A DNA stretch of 64,000 nucleotides from Cristatella mucedo (Eukaryota; Bryozoa; Phylactolaemata; Cristatellidae): assembly GCA_009760855.2 (NCBI GenBank), contig WPIO01000024.1, positions 3,596,501-3,660,500 on the forward strand, given 5' to 3'. Position 1 is the first letter of the stretch. Each line of letters opens with the position of its first letter. The notes beneath the pieces were generated by a model that saw only the letters and a program-made list of their open reading frames with translations, did not search any database and was not told where the DNA came from. Below are positions 1 to 64,000 of the stretch, in pieces. Position numbers and translations under genes: made by a program.

Positions 1-1337
1 AGCAACCTCCAGACGCTGCTGAAGTCCGCTAGCGGGCTGCCGTGACAGCCTCCGCAACCCTCAGAAATATGTGACAGGCAGTCGACGTTTACGTAAACAC
101 GTGCCGGTAAACCGCTTTCCTGGGGTTGCCGAAAGATCACACGATGAGACAACGTGTAGCTGAAGCGGCTGAAGTGCCGCTGCCGTGCCAATGGACCCAA
201 CAGGGCTGGATGTGTTTCAATTTGAATCGCTCACCTTGCGGTTCGCGAATGTTTCGCCCAGATGCGAGTAAGCGGTCTGAGAGCGTCAGCTGCAGGTGGC
301 TAGTAGACGATGTCGCGCCCGACCGACGGGCAGCTGGCAGGTCCTTGGATAGCTTTACGGCTCAGCAATGCTGGGCTCGACCAAGCTTTGATGTTATGCC
401 ACCGGAGGCCAGGTAGTGAGTACGTATGATTTTCGCTAGCCAGAACATTGCAAACCGAAACAGAAGATGACGGGCCAACGCGCGACGTGCTGTTCTCGAA
501 TTCGCAGGTGCACAACGACCGAAGGGGGAATGCCAAACAATTGTGAGCTGAAATGAAGCCTCTCTAGAGGTGGGATAATTCGGCAGCTTCTGTTTTCCTG
601 GTCGGCGCTCTACGACCTGACAATCGAGGCTTAGTTCACACGTTGTCAATATAACGCACAATGCCTTGGTTTTAAAGGATGAAGCGTACCCTGGCCGAAT
701 CTCCTCGATGTACTTCCCAGTGGGTGGGTAGTTTTTATTTGCGTGCATGCAGAGATCCGACAATTATGCATCCATACTAACGTCAGCAAAATGAAAGTTA
801 CAGTAAGACACAATCAGTTCAAAGACTGATTGCTAAGGAATCTGAGGGGGACTAGTGATTAACTCAAATCTGCTGCCTGGGCTCCTAATTACGGCGAGGG
901 AAAGTCTGCAATCGTTTTAATGCTTAAAGAGAAATTGACTACAGTTTGTTCAAAGACTGAAGTATTATTTGAACATAGCACTGCTAGAGCCAAAGAGACA
1001 TTATTGACGAGAGTTTCTCCCTGTTAATGAAGGCAACTCGTAGTAGCGAGATTTTATTGGCCGAGCGGCCATATACAGTATACTCAAGTGTAAGTAATCA
1101 TATTTACCGTACCCCAAAGAGAATAAAATCTTTTTTCGGATGCCTCGCATACGCTGAAGGGATCGAGCACCGATCTCGGTAATTTAAAGTTTAACAACTT
1201 AACCCTGGGATGGAACCAGGGCGGCAGTGATCGGAACACAAGAATGTGCTAACACGACTTGGTTTAAGTACTCGTAGTCCTCTTACTCCAAGTCTTCGGC
1301 TATTGCATATAAAACTTCGAGGCTTTTTGAGTCTCTT
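1..1337. other. No feature recognised
   Basis: Mixed-composition DNA. The open frames (126-416 +, 362-763 -) show no family motifs and overlap on both strands. It could hold the missing first exon of the aminopeptidase, but no signal-anchor-like coding stretch was recognised. Confidence 0.4.
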
Positions 1338-1410
1338 TTACGTTGTATGTGTATGTATGTGCATGTGTGTGTGCTTGTGTGCGTGTGTTTGTGTGTGTTT
1401 TCTCGCGCCT
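1338..1410. repeat. (GT)n/(TG)n-rich microsatellite
   Basis: Imperfect TG/TATG/TGCG dinucleotide-like tract, purine-pyrimidine alternating. The open frames across it are low complexity. Confidence 0.85.
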
Positions 1411-1756
1411 GGGCCTTCATGTGCATGACTAGGCGTACATGAGCATGTGGCATGAAGCAGCTCTTTAATGTCGACTCCTTGAGTAGTCCAGCATCAATTG
1501 TCACACCATTTTATACCTTTCTTGGGCCAAGTCAATGTGGCTATAAAGTTCGGCGATGCATCGTTACCAGCATGCTGCTATGATTTGGTGATTATTTCAA
1601 TATCGAAACTCATAACGCCTTACCTGGCGAGTTGGCCAGTTTAATAGCGGCTTGTATTCTACAAATGGCATTAAAGGCAAGGAACTTTGTCAAGATATAA
1701 TGGTGTAATGACATCGAGGCTCACCTCGTGTTGAAGCAGCGGCTAAACGGAGCTTA

Positions 1757-2031
1757 TATAATAAGAATAATAATAAACTTTATAAATTGCCCTCACTGAA
1801 GTCAATCTCTTTCCAGACACTTTACATTTTCTGAAAGAAAGCATGATCTAATAGTGAGTGGAAATATCCTGCTTGATAAACAACATGAATAAAATGGTTA
1901 GGGGTGACATGCACAGGGTCAGCATGCAAATGTGGTTAGTGGTAGCATGCAACAGTATCATCATGCATAAGCACATAAAGAACGAATCACAGAGGCCTAC
2001 TAAATGCAGTCATAAATAGGTGCTAGTCAAG
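1757..2031 (-). mobile_element. L2-A 3' end fragment
   Basis: Begins with AATAATAATAA, then the hairpin-derived sequence (AAATTGCCCTCACTGAAGTC), then the L2-A 3' UTR (GGTTAGGGGTGACATGCACA, GGTTAGTGGTAGCATGCA) and the end of the ORF. It is antisense to the gene and diverged, so an older 5'-truncated copy. Confidence 0.85.
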
Positions 2032-2935
2032 CTTTCACTTAATTTACAAAAGCGAAATAAGCGGTTGCACTCATCGGTATTGTTAGATTTTTTCTTTCCC
2101 TTTGAATTTGTGTTTAGTGATTTAATAAATCCTTTTCAGTAGCATGGCGAGATCTGTTTCAGTTGTTAATGTAGACGTAGACACATATCATCACCTTACC
2201 GATGCCAGCGACTGATAGCAGTTTTACGATTTAGTCGTAGCAGCAAGCGATTACTCTGTTACGCGATGCATGACAGTGAATTTATTGTCGGCTAGATTCT
2301 TTAACATCCCGTGCATTCGAATTTGTCAGTCAGAAGAGCAGCAAACATGCAACCATCTAGAGACTTTCAAGAGCTGGTAACTGGTAGAAGCAGTTACTTA
2401 GGGGCTCTTAATGCTACTCACCCTCTGTTACTAGTATAGCTTATGAAATATCATGGCTATGACTGCACATGCAATTCTGTCTTAGATGGCATTGATTGCC
2501 TACCACTATTTGGTACACAGCACCATAACTTGTAGGAAACCCCTAGCCACAGCTCTTGCTTCTTGCTTTTGCTGTATGTGGTTGAACACTGCTCAATTCA
2601 GTCATAGATGAGCTGTCGAGAAAAAATAGACCCACAGACCATGGCCGAATAGGATATGCTAAAATTGCGATCGATAGAACGTCGTGAGTGTAACTTCAAG
2701 GTAGCCACAAGAGCTAATTGAAGAGTAACGCTTCATTAGGAATTGGCAAAAGTGACTTACAAACCTGGCATAAACTCATGCTGAAGGCCAAGGGTGACCG
2801 CAGAGACTGGAAGCGACTTTTCTCTCCCATTCATAGCCGAAGAAAGAGATGCAAACATGACGAAGTAAAGAATATAGACAGTGGAAATATAGCAGTTTTC
2901 TCACATCCCTGGCTGTATTCCAATGGCTTTCTGTT
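2032..2935. other. No gene recognised
   Basis: No repeat family or coding motif was seen in this stretch. The open frame entering the CT tract from 2718 is not convincing as a protein. Confidence 0.4.
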
Positions 2936-2938
2936 CAT

Positions 2939-2957
2939 TGTCTCTCTCTCTCTCTCT

Positions 2958-2995
<38 letters not shown>

Positions 2996-3026
2996 TCTCT
3001 CTCTCTCTCCCCCTCTCTCTCTCTCG

Positions 3027-3059
<33 letters not shown>

Positions 3060-3082
3060 CCTCTCTCTCTCTCCCCTCTCTG
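2939..3082. repeat. (CT)n microsatellite
   Basis: About 140 bp of CT dinucleotides with CCCT and CGCT interruptions. Serine/leucine-rich and arginine/glutamate-rich open frames on both strands are by-products. Confidence 0.97.
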
Positions 3083-3145
3083 TCCCACGCTGTATAGCTT
3101 GGAGTCACTCTCTCCAAATTTTACACTGAGTATACATACAAAATA

Positions 3146-3318
3146 CTAGCTGATTAAATAGCCTCTTTTGTATAGCGACAGAAGAGCCTTGAAAGCTATC
3201 ACCGCCGCTTGCAGCAGCAATAAAGGATCGCCCACAGCAGGATTCGAACACATGACATCGGAACCGAGGTCATGTAAAGCAATCGTCTTACCTAGTGTGC
3301 CATCACGACTCACCATAG
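3146..3318 (-). mobile_element. tRNA-derived SINE, copy 1
   Basis: On the minus strand the tRNA-like head has an A-box TGGCACACTAGG and a B-box TGTTCGAATCC, followed by a unique body containing GCGGCGGTGATAGC and CTCTTCTGTCGCTATACA, and ends AATCAGCTAG before an AT-rich tail. Three more copies occur in the window in the same orientation. It is a pol III-type retroposon, not a functional tRNA. Confidence 0.85.
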
Positions 3319-3469
3319 CTCTTGTACTAAAATGGAAGATTTTCAGTATGGAAGCCTGTACAGTGTCAGCAAGCATAAGCAAACAAAAAGACATTTCCCA
3401 TGGACCTAGAAAATGCAGAGAGAAATTGTTTTTCTTAAGCTTCTTTCAAATGTCATCAAGTCAGATGAT

Positions 3470-4365
3470 TTTGTGATCTGACCTGGGACTGGATTTCTTG
3501 AGGCTTTTGGAGAAAATTCTAAGGGTGCAGTCTCCAAGTAGTCATATATTGGTTTGAGGAAGTAAAACGACTTGAGTCCGACGAGTGGCCGAAGCGTTGC
3601 CTAACCAGACTGGGAAGTTATCTGATAGGCATACTGGTGCAATGAATGAAGAAACCTAAGATTATTTGCCAGAACCATGGAGTCGATGAGTTTTTTTATA
3701 GAGATCCAGTGCAGGTCGGAGAGAAATGATGCATTGTGGCAACTTCAAAACTCCCGACAGAAAAGCCAACAGCAGATTTGTGCACCAACTGAAAGCTTCT
3801 GATTGCAGAGGGCGGTAGACCAGCAAGCAGTGAGTAACAGATGTCGAGATGGGATGTTTCAAATGCATGAAACAGCTCGGATTAGGTATCCCTGCCTAAG
3901 CAGATCCAGATTTTTCCAAAGCTGCATAGCCGAAAGTAGGCAGACTTGACCGTGGACAATAAGCGGTCATTTAGGCAAATGTCGCTTTATAGTAAGGCAC
4001 CTAGATTTCGCAAATATGGTACTACATATGCTGGTAGAGCCGGGGCTAAATGAAAGTCTTTCAATTTCTGAGTCGCGCTAGGTTTGGCCATTGCCACCAA
4101 AGTGATTTGATCATCATTCAATTTGAGATAGTTGGCTGCCTTCTAGTGCGCAAATCTGCTATACATTCCGTGAGGGAGTTAAGTGAGTTTGACACACTGG
4201 AAGCTGGGATCAAGCACACGCGAAGCTGCATGTCACCTGCTTAAAAATGAAAGAGTAGACCGTGCGTGGTAATTGCATCAGCGAGAGGAAGAGTATAAAC
4301 ATTGAAAAGCAATAGAGAAAAGACTGAACCCTGGAGTAACCTGTACTTTACACTGTTCTCGAATG
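3470..4365 (-). mobile_element. L2-A remnant (C-terminal and RT region)
   Basis: Reads antisense to the L2-A ORF. Recognisable pieces include the region encoding HRLLKxSP..., the counterpart of '[20 protein letters not shown]' (about 3770-3850) and the KPS..I..ERLT part (about 4040-4120). Frames are broken by many indels, so this is old. It continues at 4600 after a non-matching segment. Confidence 0.75.
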
Positions 4366-4599
4366 AACCGTCCCAGCCTATCTCAGCTGCTAATTCCATA
4401 TCGCTCACTTCTTTGGCCGCCCTCCTGACTCATCTTTGCTTCGCAATTTCTGTTTGTTTCTAAGATGAAGTCGCTTGGCAACGGTATTGATGTCGGCAGC
4501 AAGGTAGGCTTTAACAGTGCTATATAAAACACTCCGGCGTAATGTTTTCTTAGTCTCTGTTGATTGGCGGAGTTACAAAAGAGCATACATTCATAAATT
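4366..4599. other. Unassigned insert between two L2-A pieces
   Basis: About 230 bp that does not match L2-A and splits the flanking remnant. Its origin was not recognised. Confidence 0.4.
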
Positions 4600-4960
4600 G
4601 CTGAAAGTTGATTGATATTCTAAAGTCTCCCACTGAGATAGAACCTGCACTACTGCAGTGCAGTACCAAGGATGCCCACCCAGGAGAGATGCTAAGAACA
4701 CGAGAAGGAAATGACGATCTATTGTGTCAAACGAAGCTAAAGAACCCAAGCAGAACAAGCAGTGGCGTCACCTGAATCCACATTCTTGAGGTAATTATGC
4801 ACCTGAAGTAGTGCTTACTCAGTGGAATAGCTATCTCTAAAACCTGACCGGATTTTACTTGCTAGATTTGAAGTTTCGATGTATAATTTTGCCTAGTCCA
4901 CAATAACTCGTTCCCATATCTTTGATAGAAGCGGCAGTATGGAGACTAGCGGATGCTTCT
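4600..4960 (-). mobile_element. L2-A remnant (RT N-terminal part)
   Basis: Antisense match to the RT region also found at 25,700-26,060, for example CTCCCACTGAGATAGAACCT and GATGCCCACCCAGGAGAGAT. It is the upstream continuation of the 3470-4365 remnant. Confidence 0.7.
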
Positions 4961-5050
4961 AAATCTTTCCTTGTCTACAGTTTTCTTTTTACGATTGATC
5001 TAAACAAAGTTTTTCCGAAAGGTTTAGGGCGAAGCTTCTAGCCCAGGACA

Positions 5051-5200
5051 TTGATAGACCAGCCTTCAGTACAGTGATAGGTCGGCCACTGGCGCATTCA
5101 AATATCTGTGCAGGGCCAACTAATAGATTGACCCCCGGTTTATTGACAGATCGGCCCCCTGGTTCATTAATAGTTTGGTCCCTAGTCCATCGATTGATCG
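5051..5200. repeat. Degenerate 23-24 bp tandem repeat
   Basis: About six units, each resembling TGATAGATCGGCCCCTGGTT plus CAT; for example TTGATAGACCAGCCTTCAG, TGATAGGTCGGCCACTGG, TGACAGATCGGCCCCCTGG and TAATAGTTTGGTCCCTAG. It lies about 230 bp upstream of the first traced aminopeptidase exon. Confidence 0.75.
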
Positions 5201-5430
5201 TTTCAGAGCGTGCAGAGATTTTAAAAGCTTGTAGAGCGTTTAAAAGAGCTCTGTTGGACTCGGCTAGCTGCGCTAGTTTTGTGTCGACAAGTATGCGATG
5301 GAAAATCATTCAAAGTTTAGGCTGTAAAAACATTTGCAAGGGTGGCTCGTTGGCTTTCCGAAGTGCATTTATGAAGCGCCTCTCCTTGGCGTGCCTACTT
5401 GGCCGAAGTATGTTGCTATCTTAGCTGCAG

Positions 5431-59821
<54,391 letters not shown>

Positions 59822-60754
59822 AGGTTATTGAGAATATATGTACAAAGGCTTTCAAGATATTCAAATGTACGTGCATGTCGACACTATTATTTCTTGGACA
59901 CAGCCTTTGACTTTCGCATTGGTGGATACTGACGCTTCGTAGAACTATATTTGACAAGCTATGAATAATCCAATAAGCAGGCTACTTGAGAACAAGCTTT
60001 TTATTTAATTCTGTCGATCTAGCCTCTTCTTAACACTGCCAGTTTAAGAGCAGCAGCCATTGGTATTTAAATATCTTTTTTAACCAGTCATAAAGCATGT
60101 GCGAGTCCTAAATCTGCCAATGCATGCTTTTTGTCAGTTGCAAAATCAAGCTGAATCTTACTGTGTCCATTAAAGTGAACCTATTAAGTGCTGATAAGTT
60201 CGTAGCGTGATCAGCAGCTGTTTACTGTTTACTTCAGAGGCTGGAGATCGAAAACTACTATTTCTTCCAATCTACTGCAGATCACGCACTTCAAGTGCAT
60301 ACGCGCGCAGGTGTGTGATCATTATTGAAATACGACGGCTGGGTCAGACTTGCTAGCATAGCCTCTTGTTCCTGAATATTAGCCTTCAATCGTCTGAATT
60401 TGATTGTTTGAGGCTTTAGGGGCAAGAATACAGTACGATATTGCACTTTGAACTTGTATTCATTGTGGTATTGTCAAATGAACGGTGGATGAAGTCCAAG
60501 TAGGAAACCAATCTACTTCTTCCGGCGTTTAGCTATTACGTTTTCTTATTATGTTAATTGTGGTTACAGTAGCATTCTTCGGAATTTTCAAAAAACAGCA
60601 AACCTTGTAAAATTTTACCAGCCGATGGTTAATTATGCCTGCAGGCAATAAACTACTTGGTACTGCTAGGGATAACTCGATAGCTCAAACTGAGAAAGCG
60701 TATGAAAGATGGGCGATAAAACCAGGTTACCAGTTAGGGGCAAACTAAGTGCAA
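59822..60754. other. 3' flank / UTR of the aminopeptidase gene
   Basis: AT-rich, no coding motif. Holds the tentative AATAAA at 60,647. Confidence 0.5.
60647..60652 (+). promoter_or_regulatory. Possible polyadenylation signal
   Basis: The hexamer AATAAA lies 826 bp past the aminopeptidase stop codon and is the first canonical one I noticed on the + strand after it. In AT-rich DNA this occurs by chance, so the assignment is tentative. Confidence 0.3.
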
Positions 60755-61595
60755 CTCGGAAATTGGAAAGTTTAACGCTCAAAATCGGCTCTGCCAGCAT
60801 ATCTCTTGTTACATCTGCACAAAACCTCGGCATCCTAGTCCAGTGATCTTGCGCTTAACGACCACATCAGCTCCACGGCAAAGTCTGCCTACTTTCAATT
60901 AAATAGCATTGCTAAAACTTGGCTTGCTTAGACAGGGATGCCACATCCAAACTGGTTCATGCATTTGTTACATCCCGTCTCGATTACAGCTGGCGCAAAA
61001 CTCTGCAGTTAGGCTTCTCTGTCGGGAGGTTGCAGTTGCCACATCTCACCACTACTCTCCGACCAGCACTGGCCTCCAATCAAGAAACGTATCGACTTCA
61101 ACTTTCTGTTACTCACTTTTGGGTGTCTTCACCTTCTGGTTCCAGCCTACCCATCATAACTGCTCCTCCACCGGGCTAGGCATTGTACCACTCGCTTTTC
61201 TGAATCAAATCACTTAGCTACACCTCGTACAAACCTCAAATCCTTAGGTGACCATGCCCCTATTGGTATGCTCCAAAAGCCCGGTACTCACTTTCTCTTT
61301 ACGTGACACATCCCGTAACTTGAAATTTCACAAAGATAGAAATGAACCCATTTATCACAGTATTTAGTTGGTCCTGGGGATTCTTCCTTACTGTGCTTAC
61401 GCCTGCTCAATTGGGGAATGCTGTCACTGACCATCTTTTCAAATAGACCCTTCGCACGTCACCTTTAACCCTATTAGCGTTGTTGCCATTGTGCACGCTA
61501 TTACTAACCGCATGTTCATGCTTCCTTTACAGGATACCTAGAGAGAGATTAAGCTCTCTGTATGATACACAGTGAATTATTATTATTATATAGAC
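60755..61595 (+). mobile_element. L2-A 3' half, decayed
   Basis: TTGGAAAGTTTAACGCTCAA ([13 protein letters not shown] region), then [20 protein letters not shown], broken C-terminus, 3' UTR, GAGAGAGATTAAGCTCTCTG and TTATTATTATATAG. Sense, downstream of the gene. Confidence 0.9.
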
Positions 61596-62094
61596 AGGCT
61601 TCCTTTGACTGACATGCGATTGCAGTTATCGGTCGTTACGGTACTAACTAATACTGGGTCTGGCTTCGATGAAACATGATGAATACAGGGATTAAAAATT
61701 CAAATTATCTTATTTCGACAAAAACCATGTCCTTAATCTCACTCAATTCTGCAACATTCCTGACGATCTTAGCGGCCATCTAGCAGATCACTTGCGAGTT
61801 TCGGTGGCATAGATATGATAAGAGATTTCATCCTCAGGTAAAAGCAGCATCCCTGCTCCTGACTCCTCACCATCAGTTCGTGCGTACTTTATTGTTCACC
61901 TTTAAGACTACCACTAGTGAGCTCATCTCGAAGTTCGCCACCATCGGTGAAGACCACCAACTATTTAGACCTGATATCTACAGATGATATCCTTGATATC
62001 TGACCGTTTAGCTTACAGGAGATACGCTGACCAAGCCCATTAGAGGGTTTGGCTTTCCAGATTTAGATTAATACTAAGTTAGCATGTAACTAGT
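61596..62094. other. Nothing recognised
   Basis: No family or motif found. Confidence 0.4.
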
Positions 62095-62300
62095 AAGCTT
62101 TTGATACGGTCATTCAATTTGAGAACGCTGCCAACCGAGTGCAAATGTCGGAAATACATGCTCCAAGGATTTTACGGAGTGCTCGAAGTGCTGGAAGGAG
62201 AGAAGTGTCAGTGCAGCTGTGTATCAGCTGTGTATCAGCTGCATCAAAATAAAGTAAAAGCCTAGACTGCGCTTGGCGAATGAATCGAAAAAAAGAATAG
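62095..62300 (-). mobile_element. L2-A RT scrap
   Basis: AAAGTAAAAGCCTAGACTGC then GCTTGGCGAATGA matches the minus-strand text of the L2-[15 protein letters not shown] region; the rest is diverged. Confidence 0.6.
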
Positions 62301-62334
62301 CGTAAGTTAAGAAGATTTTTAAATCCAGCGCAGG

Positions 62335-62535
62335 TGCCTTCGACATTTTGTGGGTCCTTAGTATTCGTTTTTCTCGCGCATGTACCTGCTTGCACTATAC
62401 CTGCTGCTTGCGGACTTTTGCTACCAATCATTTGGTAATGCTTTCCATACAGCATCTGTAAAATAGCTAGAAATAGATTCAGTTCTTTGAGGGCGTTATG
62501 CACATGTATTATTATTATTATTACTATTATTAATG
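62335..62535 (+). mobile_element. L2-A 3' end, diverged
   Basis: ATTTTGTGGGTCCTTAGTAT, ATAGATTCAGTTCTTTGAGG and GCGTTATGCACATGTATTAT then (ATT)n. Opposite in orientation to the scrap on its left. Confidence 0.75.
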
Positions 62536-63054
62536 TTATGCGCCGTGCTTTAAAGTTTCGCCGAATGACAATCGCAGGTAGATGGCAACGTCCTTAAATC
62601 CCTCATCGAGATTGGACCAAAGCGTCTGCAGTGAGTGTCCCTGATGCCGAGGCTAGATCTTATGTGCTCCGTAAGGATCAGTATATTAATGAAAAGCAGT
62701 CAGATGTATCCCTGTCAAGTTTTCAAATCATGCCCTACTTTGACCTAAGTAAGCCTACTAATTGAAAGTTATTGATTTTCATAATAGTTCTCCTACGAAG
62801 TAAATATGACATTTCGTCAGAATAATTCAAATAGAATTATTCTTAGCTGCACATTAAGCAAGCCTACGGTCTACAACCTTACGCAATCTCCTGAGCACAA
62901 GCACTTGAAAAAATTGGCACGGTAACAAGATCAGCAAACCACAGGTCTGTCACCGATGAAATATAATAACATTCCATACACGTCTGAGAGTTCAATCACT
63001 GTTCAAGTGTTCTCAAAGTTAACATTATTTAATGGAATTAAGCTGATAAATATA
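62536..63054. other. Nothing recognised
   Basis: No family or motif found. Confidence 0.4.
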
Positions 63055-63355
63055 TAAAATATAATTCACTTGCATAGTGCCCCAAGAGAACTTTATTCAG
63101 GCTCTTCACATATGCCTCGGGGCTCGAGCCCTCGACCCCTCAACTTACTGGAGGGCTAGGAGGGATCAAAGTACAACTGAGTGTCATCCTCGTAAAAGTG
63201 AAAGTATAGGTCGTGCCAGGGAATCACGTCGGCATGAGGGAGAGTTTAAACCGTAAAAAGAACATGACCTAGCACAGAGCCCTGAGTTATACCATATTTC
63301 ATATGTTCCTTGGAAGATCTTTGTCTATTCACATCAATACTCTGGAGTTTCCCAC
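63055..63355 (-). mobile_element. L2-A scraps
   Basis: TAATTCACTTGCATAGTGCC (tail and hairpin) at 63,060, then an RT piece at 63,145-63,350 (GTCCACAG-type ACAGAGCCCTGAGTTATACC, TTCACATCAATACTCTGGAG) corresponding to GVPQGSVLG and the preceding SYL.G.LQS region. Confidence 0.8.
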
Positions 63356-63360
63356 TGAGA

Positions 63361-64000
63361 TAATAATAATAATAATAATGTACTTGATAAAGCGCCCTCA
63401 GAGAACTTAATCTCTTTCTAGGCGCTTTACATTTGCTGCAAAGAAAAATGCAATTGAATGGTAAGTAAAATCATGCTTGAAAAACAAACACAATGAATAA
63501 CATGGTTAGGGGTGACATGCACAGGGTTAGCATGCAAATGTGGTTAGTGGCAGCATGCACAGTGTCAGCACGCATAAGCACGTGAAGGACGAATCACAGG
63601 GACCCACTAAATGCTGTCCTAAATAGGTGTGTTTTCAAGTTCCTTTTAAATGTGGTCAAGTCAGGGGATGTTCTGACGCAGGTCGGGAGGCAGTTCCAGG
63701 CTTTGGGAGCATACGAACTAAATGCATGGTCTCCAAAGGATTTAAGGTTTGTACGAGGTATTTCTAGACTGTTGGATTCCGAAAAGCGGGTGGTACGATG
63801 CTTGGCCTGATGGGGGAGTATGTCGGAGAGATAAGCTGGAGCAATAGAATGAAGGGATCTAAAAGTGAGCGACAAAACCTTGAAGTCAATCCGTTGCTTG
63901 ACTGGTAGCCAGTGCAGGTCGGCGAGAAGTGGAGTAATGTGGCAACTGCGAAGCTCACGACAGACAAGCCTAGCGATAGGACTTCAACCATTGTTGAGCT
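63361..64000 (-). mobile_element. L2-A copy running to the window end
   Basis: ATAATAATAATAATAATGTA, hairpin GATAAAGCGCCCTCAGAGAA, 3' UTR, and a clean 93-codon frame (63875-63594) ending [14 protein letters not shown]. Very close to the 15.7- and 34.5-kb copies, with a break near 63,970. Confidence 0.95.

Noticed and set aside
126-763. Overlapping open frames near the left edge as possible genes or the missing first exon
   Set aside because: No signal-anchor or family motif, overlapping frames on both strands, and no convincing donor in the right phase.
2718-3149. Serine/leucine-rich and Arg/Glu-rich frames over CT repeats
   Set aside because: Low-complexity translations of a microsatellite; the same applies to 54,297-54,790 and to the AT-repeat frames at 6,473-6,803.
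5074-5424. 116-codon frame ending in a hydrophobic MKRLSLACLLG-like tail just before exon 1
   Set aside because: It stops at 5422-5424 in the same frame as exon 1, and most of it is the 23-bp tandem repeat; no splice solution was evident.

Overview
This is a window of a eukaryotic genome, most likely an invertebrate metazoan. It is AT-rich, one gene is split into many small exons with consensus GT-AG introns of 0.3 to 10.6 kb, and the introns are packed with 5'-truncated L2/CR1-type LINEs, tRNA-derived SINEs and simple repeats. The sequence does not let me name the phylum. No operons, CRISPR arrays, rRNA genes or intact tRNA genes were seen.

The one host gene I can support runs left to right on the + strand from about 5.43 kb to 59.82 kb. 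It encodes an M1-family zinc aminopeptidase of the aminopeptidase N (CD13) type. I could trace 21 exons by translation. Joined, they total 2,895 nt with matching codon phases and no internal stop: 964 codons plus TAG. Exons 1-5 encode the N-terminal beta domain. Exons 6-10 encode the thermolysin-like catalytic domain, with an exopeptidase motif reading LAMEN instead of GAMEN, HEIAH-x18-E, and the YDKGAS tyrosine. Exons 10-12 lead into the small beta domain, and exons 13-21 encode the C-terminal helical domain with its four conserved cysteines. The initiator exon, expected to carry the cytoplasmic tail and membrane anchor, was not found; it may lie in the first 5.4 kb unrecognised, or outside the window.

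Layout: 0-5.4 kb, 5' region with microsatellites, old L2 remnants and a 23-bp degenerate tandem repeat. 5.4-19.4 kb, exons 1-5. 19.4-29.95 kb, intron 5, which holds two L2 lineages including a copy retaining endonuclease and RT parts. 29.95-30.7 kb, exons 6-8 (zinc site). 30.7-37.4 kb, intron 8, with a 356-codon L2 ORF. 37.4-49.9 kb, exons 9-17. 53.1-59.8 kb, exons 18-21. 59.8-64 kb, 3' flank with more L2 copies, one running off the end.

The mobile fraction is dominated by one L2 family, here called L2-A. Its copies end in a conserved hairpin followed by (ATT)n. A second lineage, L2-B, ends in an ATTAC-rich tail, and older L2-like remnants are also present. A tRNA-derived SINE family has four recognisable copies, all antisense to the gene. 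A different tRNA-derived element ends in an L2-like tail. A roughly 950-bp inverted-repeat element lies in intron 15. I found no wholly new system. The best leads are the altered exopeptidase motif, the L2-A terminal hairpin with its minimal insertion and SINE partner, the inverted-repeat element, and the inverted L2-A pair flanking the catalytic exons.
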